Assembly: GCA_036495685.1 (NCBI GenBank)
Contig: DASXMJ010000228.1
Span: 1-59,117, forward strand
Direction: 5' to 3'
Length of the DNA stretch: 59,117 nucleotides
Source of the DNA: Candidatus Binataceae bacterium
Lineage (GTDB): Bacteria > Desulfobacterota > Binatia > Binatales > Binataceae
The notes under the pieces are model-generated. The model ran no database searches and was not told the DNA's origin. It was given only the letters and a program-made list of their open reading frames with translations. Positions within the stretch are counted from its first letter, which is position 1. Every line of letters begins with the position of its first letter. A program made the translations under genes and the position numbers. Below, one piece after another: positions 17,256 through 25,646 of the stretch.

Positions 17256-18203
17256 TCACCGGAATGCCGGTATCACGTCCTCGGCGAAGCGCTGGAAATC
17301 CTCCAGGAAGAAGGGCGCCATCGCCATGAAAATGAAGTGGGTCACTCCGGCCTTGCGGTAGCGTTCTATGGTGTCCAGGCACTCGTGCTGGTCGCCAATC
17401 ATGATTTGCTTGCGTGCTTCCTGCGGCTGCTTGCCGCTCATCGCACCGATGATCGACATCATGACTTCCTCGCGCTCCTTGGGCGCGCGATAGCAAAGCC
17501 CAATCATCACAGTCTTCTCAATTTCGTCCGGGTCGCGGCCTTCGGTGTCGCCATGCCGGTTGATGACGTTAATCAGATGCGTCATGCGCTCGGCGTCTCC
17601 GTTCGCGTTCCACATGTCGGCGTGACGTGCGACGATTTTGAGCAACGTCTTTTCGCCCTGCCCCCCGATCATGATCGGCGGATGTGGCTTCGAGAGCGGC
17701 TTTGGATTGCATACTGCATCGACCACCTTGTAGTGACGCCCCTCCAGCGAGGTCTTATTCTGCGTGAACATGCCCTTGATGATCCGCAACGACTCATCGA
17801 GCGCTTGCAGGCGGCCCGGGATGGTTTTGAAATCGACCCCGAAGCTCTGATGCTCGAGCTCGAACCAGCCTGCGCCGATTCCCAGGTTAAACCGCCCGCC
17901 CGACACATTGTCGAGGGTCGCCGCCATCTTCGCGGTGAGACACGGATTCCGATAGGTGTTGCCGTTGACCAGAGCTCCCAGCCGCGCCCGTTTGGTGTGC
18001 TGGCTAAGGGCCGCAAGCAGCGTCCATCCTTCCATGCAGGGTCCGGTCGGATCAGGCACAAAGATCGGGTAGAAGTGATCGAACACCCATAGCGAGTCGT
18101 ATCCCCAGCCGTCGGCTTTGCTCCACAGTTCGGTCAGTTCGGCCCAGCTGACATTCTGTTGTCCGGTCTGAACTCCGAAACGAATCGGATGCCTTTCGCC
18201 CAT
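17256..18203 (-). CDS. LLM class F420-dependent oxidoreductase
   Basis: A bacterial luciferase-like TIM-barrel oxidoreductase, 315 aa from the ATG at 18203 (MGERHPIRFG), which has a GGAGG ribosome-binding site 8 nt upstream; a further-upstream ATG lacks one. Family landmarks are DSLWVFDHF, the NGNTYRNPCLTAKMAATLD block, SGGRFNLGIGAGW and PPIMIGGQGEKTLL. Such enzymes use F420 or flavin to oxidise or reduce small organics. Proximity to cofG-cofE supports F420 use, but the substrate is unknown. It lies 31 nt after ispF on the same strand. Confidence 0.88.
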   Translation of the reverse strand: MGERHPIRFGVQTGQQNVSWAELTELWSKADGWGYDSLWVFDHFYPIFVPDPTGPCMEGWTLLAALSQHTKRARLGALVNGNTYRNPCLTAKMAATLDNVSGGRFNLGIGAGWFELEHQSFGVDFKTIPGRLQALDESLRIIKGMFTQNKTSLEGRHYKVVDAVCNPKPLSKPHPPIMIGGQGEKTLLKIVARHADMWNANGDAERMTHLINVINRHGDTEGRDPDEIEKTVMIGLCYRAPKEREEVMMSIIGAMSGKQPQEARKQIMIGDQHECLDTIERYRKAGVTHFIFMAMAPFFLEDFQRFAEDVIPAFR

Positions 18204-18234
18204 GTGCGGATTCCTCCGTGGTACGGGATGAAGG

Positions 18235-18714
18235 TTAGTCTTTTTCAACCATCACGATCGCGGCCGCGGCCATCCCTTCGGCGCGGCCCAATGCCCCGAG
18301 ACCTTCGGGGTTCGAGGCCTTGACGTTCACCCTAGACTGATCGGCGCCGAGCGCATCGGCCAGGCGCACACGCATTGGGGGCAAAAAAGCGGCCAGCTTC
18401 GGTGCCTGCGCAAAAATTGTGAGATCAGCGTTGGTGAGGCGCCATCCTTTTCCGGCCGCGGTCCTCCAGACCTCGTTCAACAAGCCGATGCTGTCCGCGC
18501 CGGCGTAGCGAGGGTCATGGTCGGGGAAATGCTGCCCCAAGTCACCCTCGCCGAGCGCGCCTAGGATCGCGTTCGCCAGGGCGTGTGCAGCTACGTCACC
18601 GTCGGAGTGGCCCTGCAGCCCCCTGGGATAGGCAATTTGGACCCCGCCGAGAACGAGCCTTCGGCCCGGTACCAACGGATGAGAATCGAATCCCTGTCCT
18701 ACGCGGTACCCCAT
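18235..18714 (-). CDS. ispF: 2-C-methyl-D-erythritol 2,4-cyclodiphosphate synthase
   Basis: Cyclises CDP-methylerythritol phosphate in the MEP isoprenoid pathway. At 159 aa it is full length. Metal ligands Asp10, His12 (GFDSH) and His44 are present, as is the GHSDGDVAAHALANAILGA block, and the C-terminal NPEGLGALGRAEGMAA is diagnostic. IspD, often fused or adjacent, is not in the window. It heads the minus-strand run that continues with the LLM gene and the F420 genes and ends with a polyprenyl synthase. Confidence 0.96.
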   Translation of the reverse strand: MGYRVGQGFDSHPLVPGRRLVLGGVQIAYPRGLQGHSDGDVAAHALANAILGALGEGDLGQHFPDHDPRYAGADSIGLLNEVWRTAAGKGWRLTNADLTIFAQAPKLAAFLPPMRVRLADALGADQSRVNVKASNPEGLGALGRAEGMAAAAIVMVEKD

Positions 18715-18814
18715 GGACGGTCAGGCTCCGCCGCGCAGACCACTACCTGCGTTGACAAGTTGCGAGTGGCTGAGCAAGCTTCTTGGCGATAACCGGCAAT
18801 AAGGAGCGCCCGCG

Positions 18815-19087
18815 ATGCCGTCATTTTTGAAGAATCCCAAGGTCATAGTCGGCGCTATCGTCGTCCTGTGGGTCGCCTACGTGATCTCCAACAATCTAGA
18901 GAAAAGCGTCGATTTCCGACTCTTGCCGTTCAACATTCTCACCCTTCAGCTCCGCGTTGCGGCGCTGGTCGTCGCTTCGGCTCTGTTCGGCGTGCTGGCG
19001 ACGATCGTCATTCAGTTCTTGTGGAAACGGCGCTCGAAGAACGCGGTGTCGGCCGCATCGGTCACCAGAAGCAGCACCGCGCAGTGA
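18815..19087 (+). CDS. small two-helix membrane protein, LapA/DUF1049-like
   Basis: A 90-aa protein with transmembrane helices at about 9-25 and 46-67, a basic patch after the second (WKRRSK) and a polar tail. The spacing and the NNLEKSVDFRLL loop between helices resemble the LapA domain (DUF1049), which in E. coli helps regulate lipopolysaccharide synthesis; assignment is by pattern only. An AAGGAG ribosome-binding site lies upstream. Its last 76 nt overlap the 3' end of moeA on the opposite strand. Confidence 0.7.
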   Translation: MPSFLKNPKVIVGAIVVLWVAYVISNNLEKSVDFRLLPFNILTLQLRVAALVVASALFGVLATIVIQFLWKRRSKNAVSAASVTRSSTAQ

Positions 19088-20265
19088 TCGCCCGCACGCA
19101 GCTGGTTCACCTCCGCCGGTCCGATCAAGAGGCCGTCGGCGCGGGCGACGGAACTGAAAATGCCGGAGCCCTGGTTGCCGGTCGGGACTGCGAAGTATTC
19201 GTGGTCGCGCCGCTCCACCTTCACCCGCACGAACTCGGTGAGCCCCGTGGCCAGCTTGATATCGGTGGCGCAGCGCACCGTGATGCGGGGCAGACCTAAC
19301 TCGCGCCTGCCGCTCATCTTGAGCAAGGCGGGCCGCGCGTAGAGATAAAAGCAGACCAGGGTTGAAACCGGGTTGCCCGGTAGCCCGAACACCGGGCGAT
19401 CGCGCAGCGTGCCGAATTTCAGGGGACGTCCTGGTTTTTGCGCAACCCCATGAAAAAGCGTCTTTGTCCCGAGTTCATCGAGTACGGTCTTGACGTGATC
19501 GAACTGTCCAACCGACACCCCACCCGTCGTAAGGATCGCATCGAAGGCAACTGCCTCTGCCAGGCGCTCCCGAACTTCGGCCGGTGTGTCGCGCGCGACA
19601 CGAAGTATCGAAGCATCTCCACCCGCTTCCCGAATCGCACCCGAAAGCGCATACGCGCTCGAATTCACCACCTGTGCTCCGCTTGGTAACTCATCCACGT
19701 CCACCAATTCGTCGCCGGTAGCAACAATCGCCACTCGGGGTCGGCGATAAACCCCCACCATCGCCCGGTTCAACGCCGCGAGCATCCCGAGATCCGCGGC
19801 CCCGAGCAGCTTGCCGGGGGTCATCGCGACCTCCCCTCGTTTGAGGTCCTCACCGCGCGGGCGGACGAACGCATTAGGTGGTGCGGGTGCGAGTATTTCG
19901 ACCTGGTCGCCGCTGCCGCGCGTCTGTTCGATGGGAACGATCGCGTCTGCACCGCGCGCGATTGGAGCGCCGGTCATCGTCCTGGCGGCCTGACCGAGTC
20001 GCACCTCGTGCGCCGGCATGGTGCCGGCCGGCACGGTCTCGGTTACGTTAAGCCGCACGGGGCTCGCGGCGCTCGCGCCGGCGACATCGGCGGCGCGAAC
20101 CGCATAGCCGTCCATCGCTGAATTGTCGAACCCGGGGATATCTCGTGGCGACTGAACCTCCTGCGCCAAAACCCGCCCCAGGGAGTTAAGCAGAGCCACC
20201 CGCTCAACCCCTAGCGGACGTACCGCGTCCAGCACCATGGTCAGCGCTTCATCGACACCAATCAC
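19012..20265 (-). CDS. moeA: molybdopterin molybdotransferase
   Basis: Inserts molybdate into adenylylated molybdopterin to form molybdenum cofactor; 417 aa, full length. The signature DIPGFDNSAMDGYAV is near the start, followed by VPAGTMPAHEV and RTMTGAPIARGADAIVP, then the MoCF-fold block ATGDELVDVDELPSGAQVVNS and TTGGVSVGQFDHVK. The first codon is GTG without a strong ribosome-binding site; an ATG nine codons in is an alternative. The product would be needed by the formate dehydrogenase encoded at 35-38 kb. Confidence 0.95.
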   Translation of the reverse strand: MIGVDEALTMVLDAVRPLGVERVALLNSLGRVLAQEVQSPRDIPGFDNSAMDGYAVRAADVAGASAASPVRLNVTETVPAGTMPAHEVRLGQAARTMTGAPIARGADAIVPIEQTRGSGDQVEILAPAPPNAFVRPRGEDLKRGEVAMTPGKLLGAADLGMLAALNRAMVGVYRRPRVAIVATGDELVDVDELPSGAQVVNSSAYALSGAIREAGGDASILRVARDTPAEVRERLAEAVAFDAILTTGGVSVGQFDHVKTVLDELGTKTLFHGVAQKPGRPLKFGTLRDRPVFGLPGNPVSTLVCFYLYARPALLKMSGRRELGLPRITVRCATDIKLATGLTEFVRVKVERRDHEYFAVPTGNQGSGIFSSVARADGLLIGPAEVNQLRAGDHCAVLLLVTDAADTAFFERRFHKN

Positions 20266-20345
20266 AAATCAGGAGAATACGCGGCTTCGGGGCCGTTGAG
20301 AACCCGAAGTGTCAAGTCCACGAAAAGGAGCGAGTCGTGAGCCGG

Positions 20346-21293
20346 TTAGTCGGCGAATGCCGTCCGCAGCAGCGGAACGCGGACTTTGTAGCTGTGAGCG
20401 TAGGGCGGTATGCGATCACGCAGCAAGGCGGGATTCAGATCGTGGAGTTTGGCCACTGTAGTACGATACGAGCCCGCCAACTGAGAAAGCCTTGTGCCGC
20501 CGCGCACCGGAACTTCGTGATACTCAGGAGGTGCGTCGCAGTCGAGGTGGACAATTCGGTAGCGAGTGGAATTGTGCGCCATGAATGCGAAGGCCATGAA
20601 GCGGCCCATCAAGGCGCGGGTCTGGCCGGGTAACAGGTCCATGAACCGATTGAAGTTATCGCCGCGCAGCAGCCAGTAGCGGTCGATCGCCAGGTCACCC
20701 CCATTCCATCCGACTACCGCAACCCGCCAGTCGTAACCGGCTGCCTCGTGAAGGTCAGAGAGATACTCGGCGGCCGCCTTGGTGGAAAGAACCGGGTCAC
20801 GGCGCTCATCCACCCACTGGTCGACCCGCAGTCCATACTTTTGGGCGGTTCCTTTGTTAAACTGCCAAGGTCCTTTGCCGCGCTCGCTGAAATCGCTCTC
20901 CGCGAAGCTCAAATAAAGCAGGTCGTCGGGAACGCCCTTGGCGCGGAGGGCCTGGGTCATTTGCAGGAAAAATGGCCGACTCCGCTCAACCCCGGCTTCC
21001 CACGATGCGGGCCGGCTCACATAGTCATCGACGTATTCCTGAACCAGCCGGTTGAGGAGAATCGGGAATGGAGGTACCGGCCTAGGCTGTCCAATTACAA
21101 ACGGAGAATGAAGCGTAGAACTGGGCTCGAGTTTGACCGGGTCACGGTTAAAGTTGAGGGGGTCACCAATGGCAGGCCCAGCAGAAATCGTAGGGGCGAG
21201 CGGGGTTTCGATTGCAAATCCGGACGCCGCCGCGAAGAGCGGCATCGAAATCAGAGCCAAGGATGCACTGAGTATGGCTTTACGTCTAGGCAT
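20346..21293 (-). CDS. lytic transglycosylase with LysM-type domain (MltD-like)
   Basis: Secreted peptidoglycan-cleaving enzyme, 315 aa from the ATG at 21293. A signal peptide spans about residues 1-25 (ILSASLALISMPLFAAAS). The SLT catalytic domain begins near 115; LLYLSFAESDFSERG contains the catalytic Glu132, followed by GPWQFNKGTAQKYGLRVD and DERRDPVLSTKAAAEYL. A C-terminal LysM-like region (GGTRLSQLAGSYRTTVAKLHDLN) should bind the wall. GGGGGAGA lies 4 nt before this ATG; the seven-codon-longer TTG start is less likely. It diverges from the histidine kinase gene. Confidence 0.88.
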   Translation of the reverse strand: MPRRKAILSASLALISMPLFAAASGFAIETPLAPTISAGPAIGDPLNFNRDPVKLEPSSTLHSPFVIGQPRPVPPFPILLNRLVQEYVDDYVSRPASWEAGVERSRPFFLQMTQALRAKGVPDDLLYLSFAESDFSERGKGPWQFNKGTAQKYGLRVDQWVDERRDPVLSTKAAAEYLSDLHEAAGYDWRVAVVGWNGGDLAIDRYWLLRGDNFNRFMDLLPGQTRALMGRFMAFAFMAHNSTRYRIVHLDCDAPPEYHEVPVRGGTRLSQLAGSYRTTVAKLHDLNPALLRDRIPPYAHSYKVRVPLLRTAFAD

Positions 21294-21532
21294 TCTCCCC
21301 CGAGAACCGCCCAAACCCTAACCGGTGAGGCGGCAACGGTCAACCACGTCGCAAGGGATCGGGCATTAAAAAAACTGATATGAGTCGTATGCGCTGTTAA
21401 TAACTTTCACGCGTAGAACCACAACTCTCCCCATTTTCCTTCGGTTTCAAGCCAACTCTTAGTTGACCATGGTCTTTATGATAGGTTCGTAAGGCAACTC
21501 AAGCTGGAGCGCCCAAGTCCATCTAATCGATA

Positions 21533-22621
21533 GTGAATCTCTGGCGCGATATTATCGACAGCCTGCCCGACGCGATTGTCGTCGTGTCGAACGATGGTTG
21601 TCCCCTCCGGGTAAATCCAGCCGCCGAAACCATGCTCGGGAGCTCGACCATCGGGTCGCATGAACTCGCGGACCTGCTCGGGCAAAATCCTTGGCTGCAG
21701 AGGATGATTCAGACCTGCCTAGAAAGTGGGCAAACTTTGGGAGACCCGGACGCACTCCTGAGTGTGGGGCCTCGATCAATGACGGTCCGGGCCGAAGTCT
21801 CCCCACTGCTTGCTGCCGATACGCGTCCCGACGGTGCCATCGTCCTGCTTCATGATCTCTCCCATGAGAAGACCGCCGCGCAGACCGCGGAATCGGTAGA
21901 GTCAAGCCTGCGACTTTCTCCCGCCGGACTGGCGCACGAAGTCAAAAACCCTTTGACCGGCATCAAGGGGGCGGCTGAGCTTCTGGCCTCGATGTATCCC
22001 TCCGATGGGCGGGCCCAGCAGTACTGCGGCGTGATTCTGGATGGGGTAAATCGGATCGCCGCGCTCGTGGAACAGGTTCTCGCCGTCAGTTCCCCTCAGC
22101 GTCTCGCGCAAGATCCCGTCAATATCCATCAGGTCTTGCATCAGTCGCTCAGGATGGCCGGGCTGTACCCGAGTGCTCCCGACACCGTTCGCATCGTTCA
22201 AGACTTCGATCCAAGCTTGCCGGAAGTCATCGGCGACGCCTCAGCGCTGGAGCGAGCGTTCCTCAACCTGGTCAAGAATGCCGCCGAGGCGATCGGCGGC
22301 GAGGGGGTAATCCGTCTCCACACCCGGATGGAAAGCGAATTCCGCATGACCGCCGAGGGCCGTCGCCGACAATTCTTGCGCGTCGAGGTTAGTGACAGCG
22401 GGCCCGGGTTGGCCGAGGAGGAGATCCATCAACTTTTCACCCCCTTCTTCACCACCAAGCCAGACGGAACCGGACTCGGGCTCGTGTTAAGCCAGCGTAT
22501 CGTCGCACTTCACGGCGGCAGGTTATGGGCTTCGGCAGGCGGGGTCGGCCAGCGCTCCGGTCGTACTGAGCAGAGAGCGGGCATGACGTTCAAAATCACG
22601 CTCCCGGCGGGCGATCGATGA
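21533..22621 (+). CDS. NtrB-like PAS sensor histidine kinase
   Basis: Cytosolic two-component sensor of 362 aa without membrane segments. The N-terminal PAS domain (about 1-110) starts DIIDSLPDAIVVVSNDG. The phosphoacceptor is His135 in LAHEVKNPLTGIKGAAELL. ATPase boxes follow: NLVKNAAEAI (N), VSDSGPGL (G1), FTPFFTTKPDGTGLGL (F/G2). This layout is that of NtrB/GlnL. The start is a GTG with a weak ribosome-binding site. The cognate regulator follows 66 nt downstream. The signal may be nitrogen status, but orphan NtrB-like kinases vary. Confidence 0.9.
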   Translation: MNLWRDIIDSLPDAIVVVSNDGCPLRVNPAAETMLGSSTIGSHELADLLGQNPWLQRMIQTCLESGQTLGDPDALLSVGPRSMTVRAEVSPLLAADTRPDGAIVLLHDLSHEKTAAQTAESVESSLRLSPAGLAHEVKNPLTGIKGAAELLASMYPSDGRAQQYCGVILDGVNRIAALVEQVLAVSSPQRLAQDPVNIHQVLHQSLRMAGLYPSAPDTVRIVQDFDPSLPEVIGDASALERAFLNLVKNAAEAIGGEGVIRLHTRMESEFRMTAEGRRRQFLRVEVSDSGPGLAEEEIHQLFTPFFTTKPDGTGLGLVLSQRIVALHGGRLWASAGGVGQRSGRTEQRAGMTFKITLPAGDR

Positions 22622-22687
22622 TTGTGAAGCGATGACTCGCTGCTGGGTGACTATTATTGTTACGATGAATCGACACCGGATCTAGCA

Positions 22688-24202
22688 ATGCCATCCGCAG
22701 AGCCCAATCTTCCTGACAACCCCGGAATCGAGACCCCTCCCCGGGCGCGAGTCCTCATTGCTGACGATGACCCGGCGATCCGGCTCGTCCTGCGGCATCG
22801 GCTGGAAGCCGAACAATATGCGGTCGAGGAGGCCTCGGACAGTGCCAACGCGCTTGAGCTGCTGCGCTCCGGACGTTTCGATGTCGCGCTGGTGGACATC
22901 ATCATGCCCGGCCCTGGCGGACTGGAAGTTCTGACCGCCGCACGGGGCGAAAATATCCGCACCCTCATTTTCATAATCACCGCCGCGAGCACGATGAACA
23001 ACGCGGTGGAGGCGATGAAGCGCGGCGCCCATGACTATCTGACCAAACCTTTTGTCAATCTCGACTTGGTGGCCGCCACGGTGGGACGAGCGGTGGAAGT
23101 CGCGGAGCAGGCGGCCGACCTCGATCGGCTCAAGAACGAGGTCAATCGCCAGCTGGTGGGCGGCGAAATAATCGGGCGCAGCCCGGCAATGCAGGAAGTG
23201 TACAAGCTGATAGGGCGCGTCGTCACGAACGATGCGACTGTGCTGCTGCTCGGCGAGAGCGGCACCGGCAAGGATCTCGTCGCCCGCGCGATTCACTTCA
23301 AATCGGGGCGCTGGCGGGCCCCGTTCGTGGCGGTGAACTGCTCGGCGATTCCGCAGGGCCTGTTGGAAAGCGAGTTGTTCGGCCATGAGCGTGGCTCGTT
23401 CACAGGCGCAAACGAGCGAAGAGCTGGCAAGTTCGAAATGGCCGACGCGGGGACCATCTTCCTCGACGAAATCGGCGACCTTCCGCTCGAGCTTCAACCC
23501 AAACTTCTGCGCGTGCTTCAGGAGCGCGAGTTCTCCCGGGTCGGCAGCGTCGAATCGCTACGGGTCAAGGCGCGAATGATTGCGGCCACCAACCAGGATT
23601 TGCAGAAACTGGTCGCCGCGCGACGCTTTCGCGAGGACCTCTACTTTCGCCTCCATGTCATCCCGATTCATCTTCCGCCGCTGCGCGACCGCCGCGAGGA
23701 CATCTCCGAACTGACCGACTATTTCGTCGGCAAAGCGGTGCGCGAGATGGGTGCGCGGGTCACCGCGATTGGCGTTGAGGCGCGCGCCAAGCTCGCGATG
23801 CACGATTGGCCCGGCAACGTCCGCGAACTGGAAAATGCGGTCTTGCGCGCCGCCCTGCTCGCCCCCGGAAATACCATTCGCGCGGAGGATATGGAGCTGT
23901 CGTCCAGTGGTCCCCCGCCGCAGCCGAGCGCCGAATCGCTCGCCACCAGCGGCGATAGTGCCGCGCTCGCTGAATTGATCGCCGGCCGAATCGGACAATG
24001 GCTCGACGCGCCGGATGGCGAAGAGCCGCGGGATCTATACGAAAAGTTAGTGGCCGAAATCGAGAAACCGCTCATCGAGCTGGCACTCAAACGCACCGGC
24101 GGCAACCAGGTTAAAGCTGCCCGTATGCTCGGACTGAATCGCAACACACTGCGCAAGAAGATTACCGATCACAAGATCGTTCTCACCAAGTATCCCGGCT
24201 AG
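22688..24202 (+). CDS. sigma-54-dependent response regulator (NtrC family)
   Basis: Enhancer-binding activator of 504 aa. The receiver domain has phosphoacceptor Asp70 ([12 protein letters not shown]) and acidic residues at 26-28. The AAA+ domain has Walker A GESGTGK (189-195), the sigma-54 contact loop as GSFTGA (236-241) and Walker [10 protein letters not shown] (about 257-265). A Fis-type helix-turn-helix closes the protein ([19 protein letters not shown]). It pairs with the upstream NtrB-like kinase. No sigma-54 promoter in the window stood out as its target. Confidence 0.94.
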   Translation: MPSAEPNLPDNPGIETPPRARVLIADDDPAIRLVLRHRLEAEQYAVEEASDSANALELLRSGRFDVALVDIIMPGPGGLEVLTAARGENIRTLIFIITAASTMNNAVEAMKRGAHDYLTKPFVNLDLVAATVGRAVEVAEQAADLDRLKNEVNRQLVGGEIIGRSPAMQEVYKLIGRVVTNDATVLLLGESGTGKDLVARAIHFKSGRWRAPFVAVNCSAIPQGLLESELFGHERGSFTGANERRAGKFEMADAGTIFLDEIGDLPLELQPKLLRVLQEREFSRVGSVESLRVKARMIAATNQDLQKLVAARRFREDLYFRLHVIPIHLPPLRDRREDISELTDYFVGKAVREMGARVTAIGVEARAKLAMHDWPGNVRELENAVLRAALLAPGNTIRAEDMELSSSGPPPQPSAESLATSGDSAALAELIAGRIGQWLDAPDGEEPRDLYEKLVAEIEKPLIELALKRTGGNQVKAARMLGLNRNTLRKKITDHKIVLTKYPG

Positions 24203-24213
24203 CGCGGGTTGCC

Positions 24214-24822
24214 ATGAAACTGCCCTCCCGCTTCTACGCAATCGTCGATCCAGGGGCGGGACATGAGCCCGTCGAACTAGCAAACCTTCTCCTCCAGGCG
24301 GGCGCGCGGATCCTGCAACTGCGCCTCAAAGAGACCTCGGGCCACGATTTCCTGGACGCCGCCAACCGCATCGGGCGCCTGTGCCGCGAGCGCGGCACTA
24401 TTTTTATCGTCAATGACCGCGCTGACATTGCGATGTTGGCTGATGCTGATGGTGTGCACCTCGGGCAGCGGGACATCCCATTAGATGCCGGCCGACGCGT
24501 GGTGGGCCCCGACAAGGTCATCGGAATCTCCACCGCCAGCGTCGAGATGGCGCGTGCCGCCGAAGCCGGCGGCGCTGACTACATCGGCTTCGGCCCGATG
24601 TATCAGGGCGGATTGAAGAACATCAAGGTGGCTCAGGGACTCGAGAAACTGCGTGCGGTGCGTGCCGCGGTAAACATCCCGATTGTCGCCATCGGCGGAA
24701 TCACCGAAGCAACCATGCCGGCAGTACTTGCCGCGGGCGCAGACGCGGCCGCAATAATCACCGACGTGATCAAGGCGCCCGATATCGCAGCGAAAGTCCG
24801 GACCCTGCTGGCGATAAAATAA
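24214..24822 (+). CDS. thiE: thiamine phosphate synthase
   Basis: Couples HMP-diphosphate with thiazole phosphate to make thiamine phosphate; 202 aa, complete. Features: FYAIVDPGAGHEP start, QLRLKETSGHDF, FIVNDRADIAMLADADGVHLGQRD, the GADYIGFGPMYQGGLKN segment and VAIGGITEAT. TPP-site and magnesium residues in NDR and DGVHLGQ are present. It starts 11 nt after the ntrC-like stop, so it is probably in the same transcript. The kinase for HMP (thiD) is 15 kb away. No TPP riboswitch is seen in front of it. Confidence 0.95.
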   Translation: MKLPSRFYAIVDPGAGHEPVELANLLLQAGARILQLRLKETSGHDFLDAANRIGRLCRERGTIFIVNDRADIAMLADADGVHLGQRDIPLDAGRRVVGPDKVIGISTASVEMARAAEAGGADYIGFGPMYQGGLKNIKVAQGLEKLRAVRAAVNIPIVAIGGITEATMPAVLAAGADAAAIITDVIKAPDIAAKVRTLLAIK

Positions 24823-24906
24823 TCGCGTCGTTTCGACCCCGTGCCGCGCTCGCTCCGGGAGTGTCTTTTCTTCCGACGCTGCCGAGAATGATAGGAGCCG
24901 GGAACC

Positions 24907-25638
24907 TCAGATCGGAATCGCAATGCCCACCCCGCCCAGGATGAATAGCGCCCCGACCACGATGCTGTAGGTGCCGGTCAAAATCATCACCGTGCGGTAA
25001 ATCGGCTCACGGAAGTTCGAGAGGTGGAACATGCCCGCCGACGCCACCGCCATCAGGGTGTTCATAGCAAGCAACCCCCCGGCGAAAGTCAGCACGCACA
25101 GCAACCCGCTCGACCAGCCTCCAACGCCGGCGGACAAGACGAACAAGCCGAGCTGGGTCGGGGTCTCCGCGCCGATGCCGTGGATGATGCCCACGCTGTA
25201 CGCAGTTCGCGGACCCGGTGGTTGATTCATCGGCGCCGGCTGGGAGGACGGCGTGGTCGCGATCAACGACTTGGTCCACCTTCCTGCACTTCGGATCAAT
25301 TCAAAGCGCGTCGCTGGACGAGCGTCCGGAGCGCCGCGGAACATCGCGCTCAGGACATAGGCACCGAGCACGATCAGCGTGCATCCCACCGCGCCCATGA
25401 GAATTTGGTCCGAGCCCTTGGGCAGCACCCTTCCAAACCAAACCGAAATGGCGCCCAGCACGGTGACGATGGTCGAGTGTCCCAATCCATAGAGCACCGC
25501 GAGCCCGACTGCCTGGGCAGGACGCTTGGCCGCGCCCGCCAGATCAGCGATCGCCGCAACGTGATCGTAATCTACGCCGTGCCGAAACCCGAGCAGCGCG
25601 GCAGCCGCCAACGCGGGTGCTACTCCATGATGAATCAT
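24907..25638 (-). CDS. NiCoT/UreH-like metal permease
   Basis: Integral membrane protein of 243 aa with about six to seven hydrophobic helices. Near the N-terminus GFRHGVDYDHVAAIADL corresponds to motif I of nickel/cobalt transporters (HxxDxDH), and YGLGHSTIVTVLG to a second signature. A loop of about 45 polar residues (about 105-150) separates the two halves, followed by GIIHGIGAETPTQLGLF. UreH/NiCoT members import Ni or Co; no urease or hydrogenase is nearby, so the physiological role is open. Confidence 0.8.
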   Translation of the reverse strand: MIHHGVAPALAAAALLGFRHGVDYDHVAAIADLAGAAKRPAQAVGLAVLYGLGHSTIVTVLGAISVWFGRVLPKGSDQILMGAVGCTLIVLGAYVLSAMFRGAPDARPATRFELIRSAGRWTKSLIATTPSSQPAPMNQPPGPRTAYSVGIIHGIGAETPTQLGLFVLSAGVGGWSSGLLCVLTFAGGLLAMNTLMAVASAGMFHLSNFREPIYRTVMILTGTYSIVVGALFILGGVGIAIPI

Positions 25639-25646
25639 GCGACCGT

